Shown here piece after piece: positions 38,424 through 51,780 of a stretch of 64,000 nt of DNA. This DNA is from Synaphobranchus kaupii. Lineage: Eukaryota; Chordata; Actinopteri; Anguilliformes; Synaphobranchidae. The stretch lies in contig CM056377.1 of NCBI GenBank assembly GCA_029718625.1, positions 37,696,699 through 37,760,698 of the forward strand. The letters are read 5' to 3'. The notes under the pieces were generated by a model that saw nothing but the letters and a program-made list of their open reading frames with translations, was not told the DNA's origin and ran no database searches. A program made the position numbers and the translations under genes. Position 1 is the first letter of the stretch. Every line of letters starts with the position of its first letter.

Positions 38424-40762
38424 GTGAGTACAGAGGCTGGCAGACAGGCTCCCTGTCAGCTTAAATCACACATGCAATCTTTGGTTTCATGCATGTTCCT
38501 ACATGGAGAAAACAAATTACCTTTCAAGATACATATCTATATATCAATTTTAATTGTTAATATTGACAACACATTGGAAGAACAGGCATATTCACATAAG
38601 CATATTAACATTATCACATACATACATTACGTAGATACATTCATACATACACACACACACAGTCATACATGCATACGAATTGCAGTTTGATTTAGCCTTT
38701 AAAAGGGTTTACACATTAATTTAAGCAGTTGTTACTTCTTGGACGATGTTATGATTTTGACAGTTGTTGAAAATAGTTAAAATTTTGTATATAAGATGCC
38801 TGCTTGAAGTTGTACTAAAAAAATTAAGTGAGTGGTTGGTTAATAAGAATACTACATAGGACTAACTATCGAATCTTCAGATTTGTATCATTGTAACCAT
38901 TATACACTTGGACAATTTAGTGTCTACTCAATTAATGTACTGGAGGGTAGCATATCAGTACAACTTCCAGCTCTCTTTCAAGCACAAGTTTTCTCCAAAA
39001 CCCAAATCAAGTAGTTATCTGTAGTTATTTCAACTGGTCAGTCTCCTGGATGAAAGCACTCGGACACTGTGGCACTCAGAGTCAGGACAGGTTTGCCCTG
39101 GTTTAGTGCTTCGTTTACGAGCCCTAATCATAACGACTGTGGAAAATGCATTAAATGCTATTTAGAGTTTAAATGTAGACCCCTGGAGAAAACAAGCATG
39201 CTTTCTCTTCCTGCTGCTCCTAAAGACGTGTGGGTGTTTAAAACCATCTCTCTGAACGTGAAAGATGTGAAGACTGCGTATTGCGCATGGGACTTGGTAC
39301 CCACGGTTACGCCACCTATGGAATGAGGCCACCCGTGACACGGGGGCCTCGATCCTGCATCCAAATTAAATGGAACGTCTTTCCCAGGCCAGCCGGCTAG
39401 CAGCAGACACGCTCAGAGGGTTCCAAGCACTATAGCAACGAACCGCAACATCTGTGCTCAAGATGGTAACATACGCACAACCCATGGGGAAGAACAGTGC
39501 TGGCCAATGCTATGTTCACAACAAGAGTAAAGAGCCTTGGCCCTGTGCTTCACATGCACAGGTCTAGATCCTCTGCCAGGCATGCTGACTTTCTCATTCC
39601 GTCAACCAAACCGTACGCGCCGGATATCAGATCCTGGGTCCTCAGTTTCGTGTAGACCCCTGCAGTTCCGAAGCTCGACTTGTTAACTTGCACTCGAGTG
39701 TGTGCAGTGTTTGTGACAGCAAGTCGTAAATCTCTCAGGGTGCGGAGAAGGAAGAGAAATGGTTCCTCAAACCCTACAAAGCACAACAAGGAGAAGGCGT
39801 TTTGTTGCCGGGAAGATTTTGGATCGTGTAAATAGTTGGCTTCCGTAAGCTAATGAAATCCAGTATCAAACTATAAAACCCCGGCTTGTCTAGACGGGGC
39901 ACAGCCATGATGGTGTAAACTATGTTTGTTTTCTGATATGTTCTCTTTTTTAACAATGTATTCCAGATACTTATGTTTTCTGTAATATTTCCTGCACTGC
40001 TCTGAAGCAGCAGCGTTTAACCGCATTAACTGCTTTAAAGTTTAGTTTGTTGCTCACCTCATTCTTAATCAATTCCAAAACGCAGATAAAAAAATGTACT
40101 GTCAGAAACCCCAGTCACAGTAAGACTTATTGAAGTCCTGCTCTGATTTACAGGCATGGTGCACACAGACAATAGAAGAAATAATGAGCCAATTTTTTAC
40201 TTTTTCTTGGTATGATAAAAAGGCTATAAAGAGAAGTGATTCTTGAAATTCTATTCACACCCCAAATCAGCTGAAATAACCACGCCAAATGCCACTCCAC
40301 TAAAACTTTTAGGCTAGGCCTGTGTTTCTCCAAATCCTAGGTGTACACAGCGTGCTCGAAGTTTCCTTTCAGATGAGCTCCAGTTGATAATGTTCGATTG
40401 ACCTGGATAATAGATAGATCAAAACTTTCCCATATCTCCTCAGCAGGCATGCAGGATGTCTCAGTTCAAAACAACAGTTTTCAAACAAAGGCATTACAGT
40501 GACTTCAAGCCTGTGCAACAGTAGACTTGAAACATCCTCTTAACTCTCCATGTTAGATGTGTGCAAGTGTCCACTGACAGTAGTCACTTGTGCAACTGCT
40601 AGTCCTGCCAAGTGGGTCAGATCAATATAAAAGTGAAGATCAGGTGGAAGGCTGGCCACAGAATCCCAGGGCTGAGTACATGAAATTAATTTATTGGAGG
40701 AGATAGCGATGGCAGACCTGTTTGCACTCACCCCCCACCTCCGGACAGATGGCACCCTAGAC

Positions 40763-41507
40763 CAGGGGTTCCCAAACCGGTCCTGGGGGACCCCTGTGTA
40801 TGCTGGTTTTCGTTGCAACCACAGTTGCAATCCCAGAATTTTAACAAGCTGTTAATTTTTCTTAATTAGGTGCTTTTCATGTTTGGAGGAATTATTCGCC
40901 CTCTTAAGACACATTATGTCAGAAATAGCTATGCATGCCATGTAGAACAAACTCCCCATGTTCACGTTGAGCTTATTGTGCTATATTGCAACAATTACAT
41001 AAAATGAGGTTACAAAATAATGTATTTTCACTCAAATTAAAGAGTGAATCAATAGGCTCCTAATTAGGTTGTTGAACACATGTGTTTAACTCAATTTTTT
41101 CTTTAAGCTGATTAACACAATGCAGGTTTGGCTCGTTATCATTTGCTTTGTGTTTGAATTCTTCATTATCTACCAAATGGTTAGTTTTAGTGGCCATGTG
41201 TCCACACTTTCACCAATTAGGAGCCTATTGATTCAAATCAGTTTTTAAATGGATGTTAAATAATTTTCTTATCTTTTTTAAATAATATAGCACAATAAGC
41301 ACAATGTGAACATGGGGTGTTTATTCTACATGGCATCCATAGCTATTTCTGATATAATGTGGCTTAAGAGGGCGAATAATTCCTCCAAACATGAAAAGCA
41401 CCTAATTAAGAAAAATTAACAGCTTGTTAAAATTCTGGGATGCAACTGTGGTTGCAACGAAAACCAGCATACACAGGGGTCCCCCAGGACCGGTTTGGGA
41501 ACCCCTG
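40763..41507. mobile_element. 745-bp foldback hAT-like element with perfect 8-bp target duplication
   Basis: The left end, caggggttcccaaaccggtc, has an exact inverted partner, gaccggtttgggaacccctg, ending at 41507. Inverted similarity continues for most of the element; the block ggaggaattattcgccctct at about 40885-40904 reappears inverted at 41370-41389. The flanks are ccctagac at 40755-40762 and 41508-41515, identical. It is a non-autonomous foldback hAT with no ORF. Confidence 0.92.
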
Positions 41508-41767
41508 CCCTAGACGATTTTTTTTTTCATACAATGAAGGATATTTTACATACTTAGAAAAGTTTCTGACAGCCAACCACCTTTAAAATGGCTGCTATTG
41601 TAGAATGCAGCGAATTGTGATCTAAAGCACTAAAATACACTTCAAGTAACCCCAAAGCAGCTTCTTCAGTGATGTTACAGAAACAATCAATTTTCCTGTA
41701 CAATATCAGAACAGGAAAGTAGGAGGGTTGCATAGACTCCTCTGTCTTCAGTCAACAGAAGGCAATT

Positions 41768-41985
41768 ATAATACTTATTATATTTAATGTGATGTAAGAT
41801 CTCATTAATAGCTACATTTAACATAGCAGAAACCAAACATTAATCTTCCATAAGCCTATGTAATTTTCTAATTAAATATCAAGTTATATATTGAACATTG
41901 ACAAGTATGGAATCAATCAACCTCATACAAAATAACTTTACCGTCTTTTACATTGTTGAATGAGAAAACAAACTGAATGCAAACA
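41768..41985 (+). repeat. Duplicated segment, copy A (direct repeat with 50128-50370)
   Basis: The tracts tattatatttaatgtgatgt, catttaacatagcagaaacc and aaacaaactgaatgcaaac occur in the same order here and at 50128-50370. Copy B carries about 25-30 extra bases around 50210-50245. No terminal repeats or target duplication were recognised. It may be an unclassified repeat or a local duplication. Confidence 0.75.
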
Positions 41986-42689
41986 TGATCTCAAAACATC
42001 ATTGTCTAATTGTTAAACACCAATATCAGTGATTGGAGGATGGCTTCAGAAGATCATTAACAACTATGAAGCTCTTGAGATGCTGTTTGCTCTCAGAGCA
42101 TGTGGGCTCCAAGATAACCAGACATCAATTTTTCTACACAACCTATAATGCTTCATGATCTGAATTCTGCTTGGTCTACTCAATTAATCTCCTGGTTTGG
42201 TGCTTTGTGCTGACATTTTAAACTGTGTGTCTTTACAACATAGGAAACCAGAGCTGTGCCAAAAATGACATCTCCTTCCAACTCTGTTGGCAGGAAATAA
42301 ATTTGACATCATTAAAATGTGTTCACAGCAAACCAAGACCCAACTGTGCAAAGGGAAGGATAAACTAATGTGACTCGGAAAACAACTGGTCTTTTTGTGG
42401 AGGCAAGTGAAGGAAATTTCAGGGATGGAAGGAGATGAAAAATTGTTCCCACGCTCTGGAGAAAGTTCTAGTGAACCCAAAAGCAGCAACATTTCTCCTT
42501 AGGATTTCAAAAGTCTGTGAAAAAAAATTTATTTTCAAATTTTACCCATGGGGTGATAGTAGCAGTTGATATGGAGGTGAAACGGCAATAAATCATCACT
42601 ACATTATATCTATAAACACACAAATATTCCTGGTGAGCTGCTGCAAGTGATAATAAATCAGATAATAAATAATAATAATAAATCGGATA

Positions 42690-45000
42690 ATAAATCAGAC
42701 TCCACAGCCATTGAATTTTTAAATATACTGAATTGCATGAATTTTAGTCAACATGTTATTGGAGCAACCCATAACAAGGGCCACACCTTAGACTTAGTGA
42801 TTACACATGGGGTTAATGTTGAAGTATCATCTATTGTGGAGGTGGCAATGTCGGATCATCTTTGTGTTTTCTTTACTGCAATAGTTGACTCAGCACATAG
42901 CACTACAGAGCGTATCTTTAAAAAACGGTATCTTACGCCCAAAATAACTGCTAATTTTATGTCATGCTTAGATGAATAACCGGCAGCTACCCTCATCCTG
43001 TGATGATATGTTTAATCAGTTCAATAACAAACTGAGGGCCTGCCTTGATGCAGTGGCCCCGATTAAATAAAAAATAAGAACCCACCAGAAAACCCCATGG
43101 AGAAATTAAGAAATTATTTTATTAAAAAGAAAGTGCCGAGTGGCTGAACAGAAATGGAGAAAATCTACATTAACTGTCCATTGTGAAATCTTTCATGAGC
43201 AACAATTTACATACAATAAGGCAAGTAGAATGGCCAGGCCAGGCCATTCTACTTGCTCATTTCTCAAAATTGATCAGTGATAATCAGAATAATCCTAAAG
43301 CGCTCTTTAACACAATTGAACGTCTGATCAACCCTGTCCCCTCAACCTTTAGTGATTTTTCTTCCACATCAAAATGTGAGGAATTTGCAGCCTACTTTAG
43401 AAACAAGTCAGCTACCATTAGGTCAGGTATCTGACAGAAATACAATGATGCCCACACATATGAAATCCCTATAACACCTTGTATGGAAATATTTGAGTAT
43501 TTTGCCGAAGTCGATGCTGAGATACTTAGTAGCGTGGTGTCTCAACTAAAGACCTCTACTTGTCCTCTTGATCCCATCCCTACTTCCTTTTTCAAGTCTG
43601 TATTTAACGGTGTATCAGAGGAAGTGAAAACTATGGTGAACTAAGGTTGGGTGTTTTCCCTACTGCACTCAAATCTGCTATGATAAAACCACTCCTCAAA
43701 AAAGCAATCTTGACACTTCAGTATTTAGCAACTTTAGACCAGTATCTAATTTACCTTTTTTAAGCAAAATTTTAGAGAAGATTGTATTTAAACAATTAAA
43801 TGATTTTTTTAAACTGTAAAGACGCCCTAGAAAAATTTCAGTCTGGTTTCCAAACCTATCATAGCACTGAGACGGCTTTAGTAAAGGTTGTAAATGACCT
43901 CAGGTGCAATTTGGATGCTAAAAAATTGTCAGTACTACTACTACTTGATCTAAGTGCAGCATTTGACACTGTCGACCACTCTATTCTCCTAGACAGACTC
44001 TGTAGACATGTTAGTCTTACCAGCACCGTTCTTAACTGGTTTAGGTTATGACACTACTTGCGGTGTTCCACAAGGCACAATTTTAGGTCCTTTACTTTTT
44101 AGTTTGTATATGCTCCCACTGGGTAGTATCATCAGGAGGCATGGAATACATTTTCACAGCTATGCAGATGATACTGAACTATATATTGTGGTATCTCCAG
44201 ATGATACAAGCCCTATTGATGTTCTTTCTGACTGTATCTTAGACATCAATGCATGGATGTCAACAAACCTTCTACAACTAAACCAGAATAAAACAAAGGT
44301 ACTGGTTATTGGGGAAAAGACTCAGAGAGAGAAACTGACTACTAAGCTCCAATCTATAGCACGGACTCCTAGTCAGCAGGTGAGGAACTTAGGTGTGATA
44401 TTTGACTCAGATTTTAACTGTATGGCTCACATCAGGAATGTAACCAAGACTTCCTACTACCATCTTAAGAATATTACTAGGGTTCGACCTTTTTTATCCC
44501 AGGTTAACACTGAGAGACTAATTCACACATTTATTACCAGCAGGCTCGACTACTGTAATGGTCTCCTAACTGGTCTTCCCAAAAAAGCAATAAGCCAATT
44601 ACAATTATTACAGAACTCAGCTGCTAGAGTGCTAACTAAGACTAAGTGAAGAGCACATATCACCCCAGTTCTTAAATCTCTGCACTGGTTACCTATTAGT
44701 TCCCGCATTGATTTTAAGGTTCTGTTATTGGTCTTTAAATATTTAAATGGACTGGCACCTGGTTACATGGCAGACTGCCAGACATGTTACTAAAATATGT
44801 ACCATCTAGATCCCTTAGGTCATCTAGCAGTGGTCTTTTAACTGTTCCTAAATGCCAAACTATGACCCATGGCGAGGCCGCTTTTAGCCACTATGGTCCT
44901 AGCAGGTGGAACTGCCTCCCAGAGGATATAAGGACAACAGAAAATGTTGATACTTTTAAACAGAAACTAATACCTGTACCTATACCTGCTTTTCTGTAAA
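42690..45000 (+). pseudogene. L2-like LINE ORF2 (endonuclease end plus reverse transcriptase), broken
   Basis: Several open pieces in changing frames together give an L2/CR1-group ORF2. At 42690-42979 is the endonuclease C-terminus: NKGHTLDLVITHG, then MSDHLCVFF, the SDH motif of apurinic-type endonucleases. Near 43840-44000 is FQSGFQTYHSTETALVKV, then LLDLSAAFDTVDHSIL with the first catalytic Asp. At 44040-44200 is [18 protein letters not shown], then the YADDTELYI catalytic box. [15 protein letters not shown] lies at about 44540-44590. At about 44910-44990 is the C-terminal RWNCLPEDIR and FKQKL tail. Stops and frameshifts separate the pieces (near 42979, 43434, 44050 and 44650), so the ORF is dead, although catalytic residues survive. 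Confidence 0.88.
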
Positions 45001-45045
45001 TCTACTGTTTATATATGCTTGTATGAAATGTGTTATACAGATATA

Positions 45046-47037
45046 GGGCCCTATCTTGGCGATCTTGGCGCTTAGTCTAAGCGCATGGCGCTAAGTCCAT
45101 TTAGGGCGTGTCCAAGTCCACTTTTGCTATTTTAACGGCGTGTTTTTTTGGCGCTAAGCACGGCGCATGGCGCAACTGGGCTGAACCTAGTCGCTTCATT
45201 AATTATAGGTGTGTCTTGGGCGTGACATTCAATAAACCAATCAAAATGTCATATCCCATTCCCTTTAAAAGCCTGCTTTTCCACCTTGGCGGATTGCTTA
45301 TGATGGCGAAACAGACATGCTCGTGCGTGTTTAGTGTGATCAAGGAATAGGCTAAATGGAGTATGATCAATATTATTCGGACTAACCATTAGCCTATGAG
45401 TTCCCGGTAATTCCAGACAGGGCTGTTATTTTACAAAATATGTGCGGTTAAATTTTGTTAAAAGGACCTGCAACAGCTGAGAATAAGCTATCAATGGCTT
45501 CAGTCTCACCTTAGAAAACGCCAAATTAGCCTGCTTGTTCAGCGAATTTCGTTTGATTATGCAATGAAAGTGTCAAACATCAATTCCAAGAGGCTGTTCT
45601 CATGGAGTTCTCGAAGTTCATCCAAAGTTCATTAGGCTACCTGCATAGTAGGTTAATATTGATTAATAACATACATACCGTTATTTTGCCTTAATGATGA
45701 CACTAAATAGCCATACAATAAAGCTGTCAGGTTCGCAACCCATAAGTTCACGCATATTTCCCCTTGTTTAATAATGTCCTGTTTATGGAAATGTGACCAA
45801 CCTGTTTTACTCGTAGCGTAATCCTTTAAAACAATCCACTTTCCCAGGAAGACCGTTAAACGTGCGACTTACAGCAGGGGAAACAGAACATGCAGCTCAC
45901 GTGCAGAGAATGGCATTAAAATTAATTGTGAATTAATTGTGTAACGTGCTGCAAATTTGTTTTAGTTTCTAATTAGACGCTTAGTTCTCTTTAAAATCGT
46001 TTTGTTCAGTTAAGGAATAACGGGTGAAATCAGCTGGGTTTTAAAAGGTGAGAGTATGGAAACCTGGTCACTGTAATTTAAAAAAATATGAAGGACGAAG
46101 AATAGCTAAGGTTACAATTTAGTTAACATGGTGACATCTCCGTTGTTTAACCATAGGCTATCGAAAAAAAACTTATGCACAGCGAATCCGCTGTAGCCTA
46201 GGCTATTTGAAAAACAATAAATGCAATATTCACTGGACAAGGTTTTGAACTTTTTTCAGTCACAAACCATTCTATTTACTTACAGGCTGTATTCATAGAT
46301 AAACAGAGCTGTATTGTAATGACATCTGAAGCGCATTTTCAGAACTTAAATGTCCGTCTATTGCCGTGCGCGAGTTTTCCATTGAATGACAATTCACGCA
46401 TTAGGTGCAAAGACAATTCGCGCATTAGGCTTGATAGCTATAGGTGTTATCAGCTCCTTTTTAATGGATAGCCATTGTCCCGTACCATCGCACATCGCCT
46501 GGATGTTGTTGGAGTGGGCTGAGAGCAATGTAATGTGGCATTGTTTCCCTTCGCTGAGGGAAAGGTATGTGGACCTATGGAACCTTTTATTATTATGCAT
46601 TTTTGATATAGCCTACACAATAATAATATTTCACATTGTGATCTAGATATTTTAGTCATGCCTGTGCACGCCCCTGTGTGTAACAGACAGGAGGGTATGC
46701 GCGTTGTGCACACGCCTATGTAGATGCACTTATATGCACCGTTAAAATAGCATGTAAACAACTGCGACATGACTTTAGACCGGGTTTGTGGTGGTTCTAG
46801 CGCAAGCGCTTTCTGCTGGCTCAAGATAGCAATACGCCAAAAAGAATCCTGGCCACTCCTCATCTTAAGACCAACACGCCCAGTTCACTAATGATGGCGC
46901 AAGACTAGTTAATGGCGCAATGCTAGTTAAACGGCGTAAGCGTTAGGCGTTATTATGGACCTAGCGCCGGGTGTAAGATAGCAAAGACACTTGCGTTTGC
47001 GTTAGCGCCGCTTTGCGCCGGGTGTAAGATAGGGCCC
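45046..47037. mobile_element. 2-kb Harbinger-like inverted-repeat element nested in the L2 LINE
   Basis: The left end gggccctatcttggcg pairs with the complement of gtgtaagatagggccc at the right; the first 12 bases are perfect, and beyond that the match is partial. Both ends are rich in gcgc/ggcgcta words. ATA flanks both sides (45043-45045, 47038-47040), a 3-bp duplication as expected for PIF/Harbinger. The subterminal wording (agggcgtgtccaagtccact) resembles fish Harbinger ends. No transposase was recognised in the 2 kb interior; a 137-codon minus ORF at 46450-46863 has no known domain. The insertion is younger than the LINE. Confidence 0.75.
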
Positions 47038-49008
47038 ATAGTCTGATGCATGTGCAGGAGATTATCTCTTGGATCTGATCTTTGACTTTTCTGTATAAGT
47101 TATTTCTTTTTTATGTATTTGTTTTAATGTTGTGAAGCACTGAGTTACATTCGCTTGTATGAACTGTGCTATACAAATAAAATCTGATTGATTGATTGAA
47201 ATGCAGGGGACACAAATAATACCAGGTTAAAGTGGACAGATGATGCTTTTCTCTGTCTGTTTTCAGAGTAAATATAGCTTGTTGTCACATTGGCTGCTAA
47301 TTAAATAAGTAATATTTTAGGAATTTTTGGAATTTTTGAACCAACTCTTAGCCCTTATTTTTTGTATGGCCAATCATATTTATAGGCTTGACCCAATACT
47401 GGAGCATCCGCAGTCAATTCGGCAGAGTGCGGACTAGCGCGTGGGCCCTCTGAACCACAGAGCTACCAGCCGTTGCTTCTTTTCATTCTGCAGTACACGA
47501 TATGAGCTGTGCGGTCATTGCCTTGGAGGACTACACTTTATGAGCAGTCTCTATTGCGCTTTGAGGTTAGGGAAACCTGCTAACTGATGCTCTCCCCATC
47601 ACGGCGAGGCTACATAGTCAATTATGCATCATTCCACAGGACCCGAGGTCAGATTGCACCCAGGACTACATACATCACCTGTGTAGTTATTTTGTCCAGC
47701 AACTGTAAAAATGTGCCATGCTTGACAGGGCTCTACAGTGCTCACATTTTAGGAGAATTTCCTTGAAAATTGACGTGTGTTAACTGGAAAATATAATTTA
47801 CAAGCATTAGAACCATTATCTACTAATTGGAATACATTAGTGTGCTCTTAAATTTTTCAACATGTGGAAAAAATGTTAGCATAGAGCCCTGCTTGACTTT
47901 GAGGTCTGTACATGTTCTGTCATGGCTTGTACGTAACATGCTAAGGCTAGGCTACACCTTACAATTTAGCCCCAGTTTAGCCTTGATTATTAATATGGGT
48001 TTTGTACATTCTTTTTGACTGGATGCATGCATCTCACATTAACATAACGCAGAAAATATAATCATAAGGACTGGCGAAAACCAATTAAAACAATGACCAT
48101 TCACAAAGTGCTCCAGCAGCTGTTCGTCAAAAGAAGCAGCAGAATAACTACAGATTCAACAATTCTAGAGCTCTGTTCCCTGCATGCAATGGTGTTTTCA
48201 TTGCTAGTCTTTGAGGCATCACAGTTCCTCTTTGTGTCATGTTTTAAGCATTTGAGTCCAGACGCAGGACTTGATATGACAGCACACAAAGGTCTTGCCA
48301 GTAACAACCATGAATTGGACCTTTGCTGTTGACCGATGGTCAACAGCTACATTTTTGTGATAAGAATCACCTTCCTCAGGATGTAAAACCCACGTCAGTC
48401 CAAAAATACACCATGCCAGCCTGCACCTCTTAATCTGCATTCACTACAGTGGTCATAATCGCTGTCATAGTAAACAAGATATATTGCAATGTTTCAACAC
48501 AGAAGAAATTGCAGTGGCTAAATGGTTGATCATTATTGCTGAGATTATTGCTGGTGCTTTTACAGTATGAGGATGAATATAAACCCAATATATATCTCTA
48601 TGTACCATACATTTAAGAACCCACCATAATGTATTTCGCAGGAACACCTTGCTCTTTTAGTTTATGGGAAGGAAGGTGATTTAATAAAATAACAACAACA
48701 TATTTTTTATGGGCTTAATTGTCATAATATGCCATTCATTTGAATAATGTCCCTCAGCTATGTTTTCAGTAATTATTGAATACAAATACTTACAGAAGAT
48801 CTATTCCCTGTGCCACAATGCCTCACATTCTCTTTCAGTATACAACATGCATGCTTGTCTTTTAGAAAAAGCCATGTACGTTAAAATATATGTGGAATCT
48901 GAAATATTAACTAATTTACCTCCCAACCTACCTCCAGATGTAAATACATCAACTCTATGGCAGGATCAGGATCAGAGCATTCTCTTGAGAATGTTAAAGA
49001 AAAATCAG

Positions 49009-49211
49009 ATGGGAATGGTTTGGTAAACCATTAGTCTGCCCTCAGGGGAGTGTAAGGTTGAATTAAAATCTTTAAGGGGTTAGGTGTGGTGATGCCGCAG
49101 TAGCATCTGGTCGCTGGCTCTCTGGTGATGGAGCTCATTACAACTGCGCTGAGGGGTGATGAGAAAATGGGCCTGCACAACCTGACTCTCAGCCCATTTG
49201 TGAGGAAAGAG
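49009..49211 (+). repeat. Inverted duplicate, copy A (partner at 51781-52007)
   Basis: About 200 bp from ggaatggtttggtaaacc through gtctgccctcaggggagtgt to cccatttgtgaggaaagag. It recurs in inverse orientation at 51781-52007 with few substitutions. Copy B contains 24 extra bases (complement of about 51872-51895). Similarity ends abruptly on both sides, and I see no TIR or target duplication. The origin is unknown. Confidence 0.85.
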
Positions 49212-50127
49212 GGTACACTTCTATAGGTAAATTAGATTTGTCTCAAGAGAAGTTGCATATAGTGTATTTACTTATTATTGATGCAGTGCATTTCTTAATT
49301 TTTAAAAATATAAATAAGGAAGTCTATTTGAATATCTAAAGTCTATTGTGAATAATGGGCAATTTTCTTGGCAATGGCATGACACTATGTTAGTGATGCA
49401 CAATAATCTTGGTAAACCACAAATTGTAATTCTTGATGCATGTCTATTTTGTAACATTATCCTTTCACCAAACTTTTTCTTAGTCTCTGTAGTAATTACT
49501 TGAATGTAGGCATTTTTACTCATAAGTACTGTTGTATGGGCTTCTGCATTGCAATTCTAGCTGTGTTTGCAACCTTCTCCTTTCTGCGGTCTCCGTTACA
49601 GTTAAAATAAATTTCAGCCATAAGAAAAGCAGTTTAGCTGTTTTTATGTTATCGTATGGTGCATCGGGAATTGGTTTTGTCCAATTTTAGACAGCTTTTG
49701 CCGCAGGTGCTACTGCGAAAATAAATTAAGACTTGTGCTTTTGTGCAAACAAAAGTCAGAACATACGCATTGCCCTTCTCTAATGGATTTATTATTCAGG
49801 CAAGTTTAAGAACTCTGTCAGGAAGCCATTTTATAATAATGGAAGGTCCTGAAACTATACTGTTTTCTACTCCAAGACAACCCCTATTTTTTAATAACAT
49901 TGTCATATAAAACCATTTATTTTTTTACGTCTCTTTGATAAGAGCATTACATTTTAGTTTTTCTGTCCTTAATAGATGTATATCTGCAATGTATTTTGTT
50001 GTGCCTGCTATTGAAAGTCTGGAAATACCGATCTTAGAACATCAATGAAACAGAAAAACATTTGCGTTGACATGACACTTATAAAAAGCCTAATCCATTT
50101 GCTGAGGGAAAAACCATGGAGTTATAA

Positions 50128-50370
50128 CACTTATTATATTTAATGTGATGTAAGATCTAATTAACAGCAACATTTAACATAGCAGAAACCGAGAATAAAT
50201 CTTCCATACATCACGCTTATTTGCATCTCTGCCTGGAATGCAGCCCATCACATTTAAAATTTTCAAATTAGATATCAAGTTATATTGAACATTGAAAAGT
50301 ATGGAATCATTCAACATCATATACCTTTTACATTATTGAGCCTTAGAAAACAAACTGAATGCAAACAAGA
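50128..50370 (+). repeat. Duplicated segment, copy B (direct repeat with 41768-41985)
   Basis: It has the same order of tracts as copy A (tattatatttaatgtgatgt, catttaacatagcagaaacc, aaacaaactgaatgcaaac). An inserted stretch around 50210-50245 is absent from copy A. The two are 8.4 kb apart in the same intron. Confidence 0.75.
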
Positions 50371-51780
50371 AACAGATATTCTTAAAATATGACTATTATG
50401 TTATGTTACAGTCATGGGTGTGACGTGGTCTTTCTTGTTGATGTATTACTTTGTGAATTGTATTTTGTTGCGCATGTATAATTCCACTGTAGGCCCACAC
50501 TTTAAGCATCTCTAAAGGTACAGTACTTTAACACAGTAAGCAAGCCATCTGACTAGAGAGATAAGTACAGTATGTGTTTTTTATATGTTAACTTGTAATG
50601 ACAGTTATGATAACCAATTTCGTTTTGTACCACTGAAAAGGGGAATATCTTTTTCATTGTGTCATTTTGTTTATAGTTTTGGGGGTCTTGTGAGTTGATT
50701 TCCCTTTTTAGGAATGTTTATTTTTTCATACAACATTGTGCACTTCCTTCCTTCCACGTATAACCCCATTGTGCACATATGCCTCTGCTACAGCTGCACT
50801 CTTTGTTTCCCACATGATCACATGTCCAGAACATGTCCTCTACGTCAGTCTCGAAAGGCAGAGAAAGAGGGGATTTAGACACTCCTCACAGAACATGCAC
50901 AGCGCTGACTGAGTGCTATAGTGCTGTGTGTCTATGGCATGCTATTATTTCTGTATATAAATGTATTTCTCTAGATGTACAGATAAAATCACTCGCAGAC
51001 AAATTTTCTGTCCGTCCATATTCTCACACAAACTAAAGTAGTAATGGGTACTGAACACATTTTCAGCTATTCCTTGGTAAAGCACATCCTTCACAGGAAA
51101 CTGCATCATGGCACATTTGTAAACACTTAAGCCTGTAGCAGATAGAAGTTGTTGTTTTTTGAGTTTGTATGGGTTTCTCTTGGTGTAGCTACACAAGTCA
51201 TAACGGCGTGAGTTAGAGGCTTAATTGGTTATTTTCCTGTCAATGGCATGAGAACATAAATATGCCATTATAATGGAATGGTTACAAATGGCATCCAAAT
51301 GATGGTTTAGCTCTTAGATTAGAACATCTCAAACAAATATGCTTTCCAAATGAATAATATTACAATGCATTACTTTGAGTTAAGCAGAGTTTCCCTCAAA
51401 TGAGTGAATTTCTTTTCAATCTACACTGTTTCTTAGCAACTTATATCACCAAAATCCTTTTATAAGTGGTAAAGAGAAGCATGCACAGGATAGACCACTG
51501 GGGAAATGTTACTAACAACAAAGTTTTAAGTGCAATCTGTAGCTACTTTTTACAGAAGTACAGAACGGTGCATTTAAAGGGCCTCTTGTGTTTGTGTTAG
51601 ATGAGGTCCAGCATGTTCAGCAATCAACAAATGCAAATGTTCGATTTTTTTTTATTCATGTGGGGCAAAGAAACAGCTAGAACATCCCTGCTACCAGCCA
51701 TAAGCTGTGTAACCATTACAGAGCCCATATACGTATACTATGATATAAATTAGATGCAATCACTAATGACGTTTAATGAG

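Larger units (their letters stand above)
42650..47199 (+). mobile_element. L2-like LINE, 5'-truncated and split by a Harbinger-like element
   Basis: The coding part runs from the endonuclease C-terminus (about 42690) to the reverse-transcriptase C-terminus (about 45000). The 3' UTR is interrupted at 45043-45045. It resumes after the insert at 47038, runs into tgtgaagcactgagttacat, and ends in atacaaataaaatc followed by a tgattgattgattg tail near 47199. Such tgaagcac...ctatacaaataaa ends with short tandem tails are typical of fish L2 LINEs. A related tail lies at 56290-56456. Confidence 0.85.
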
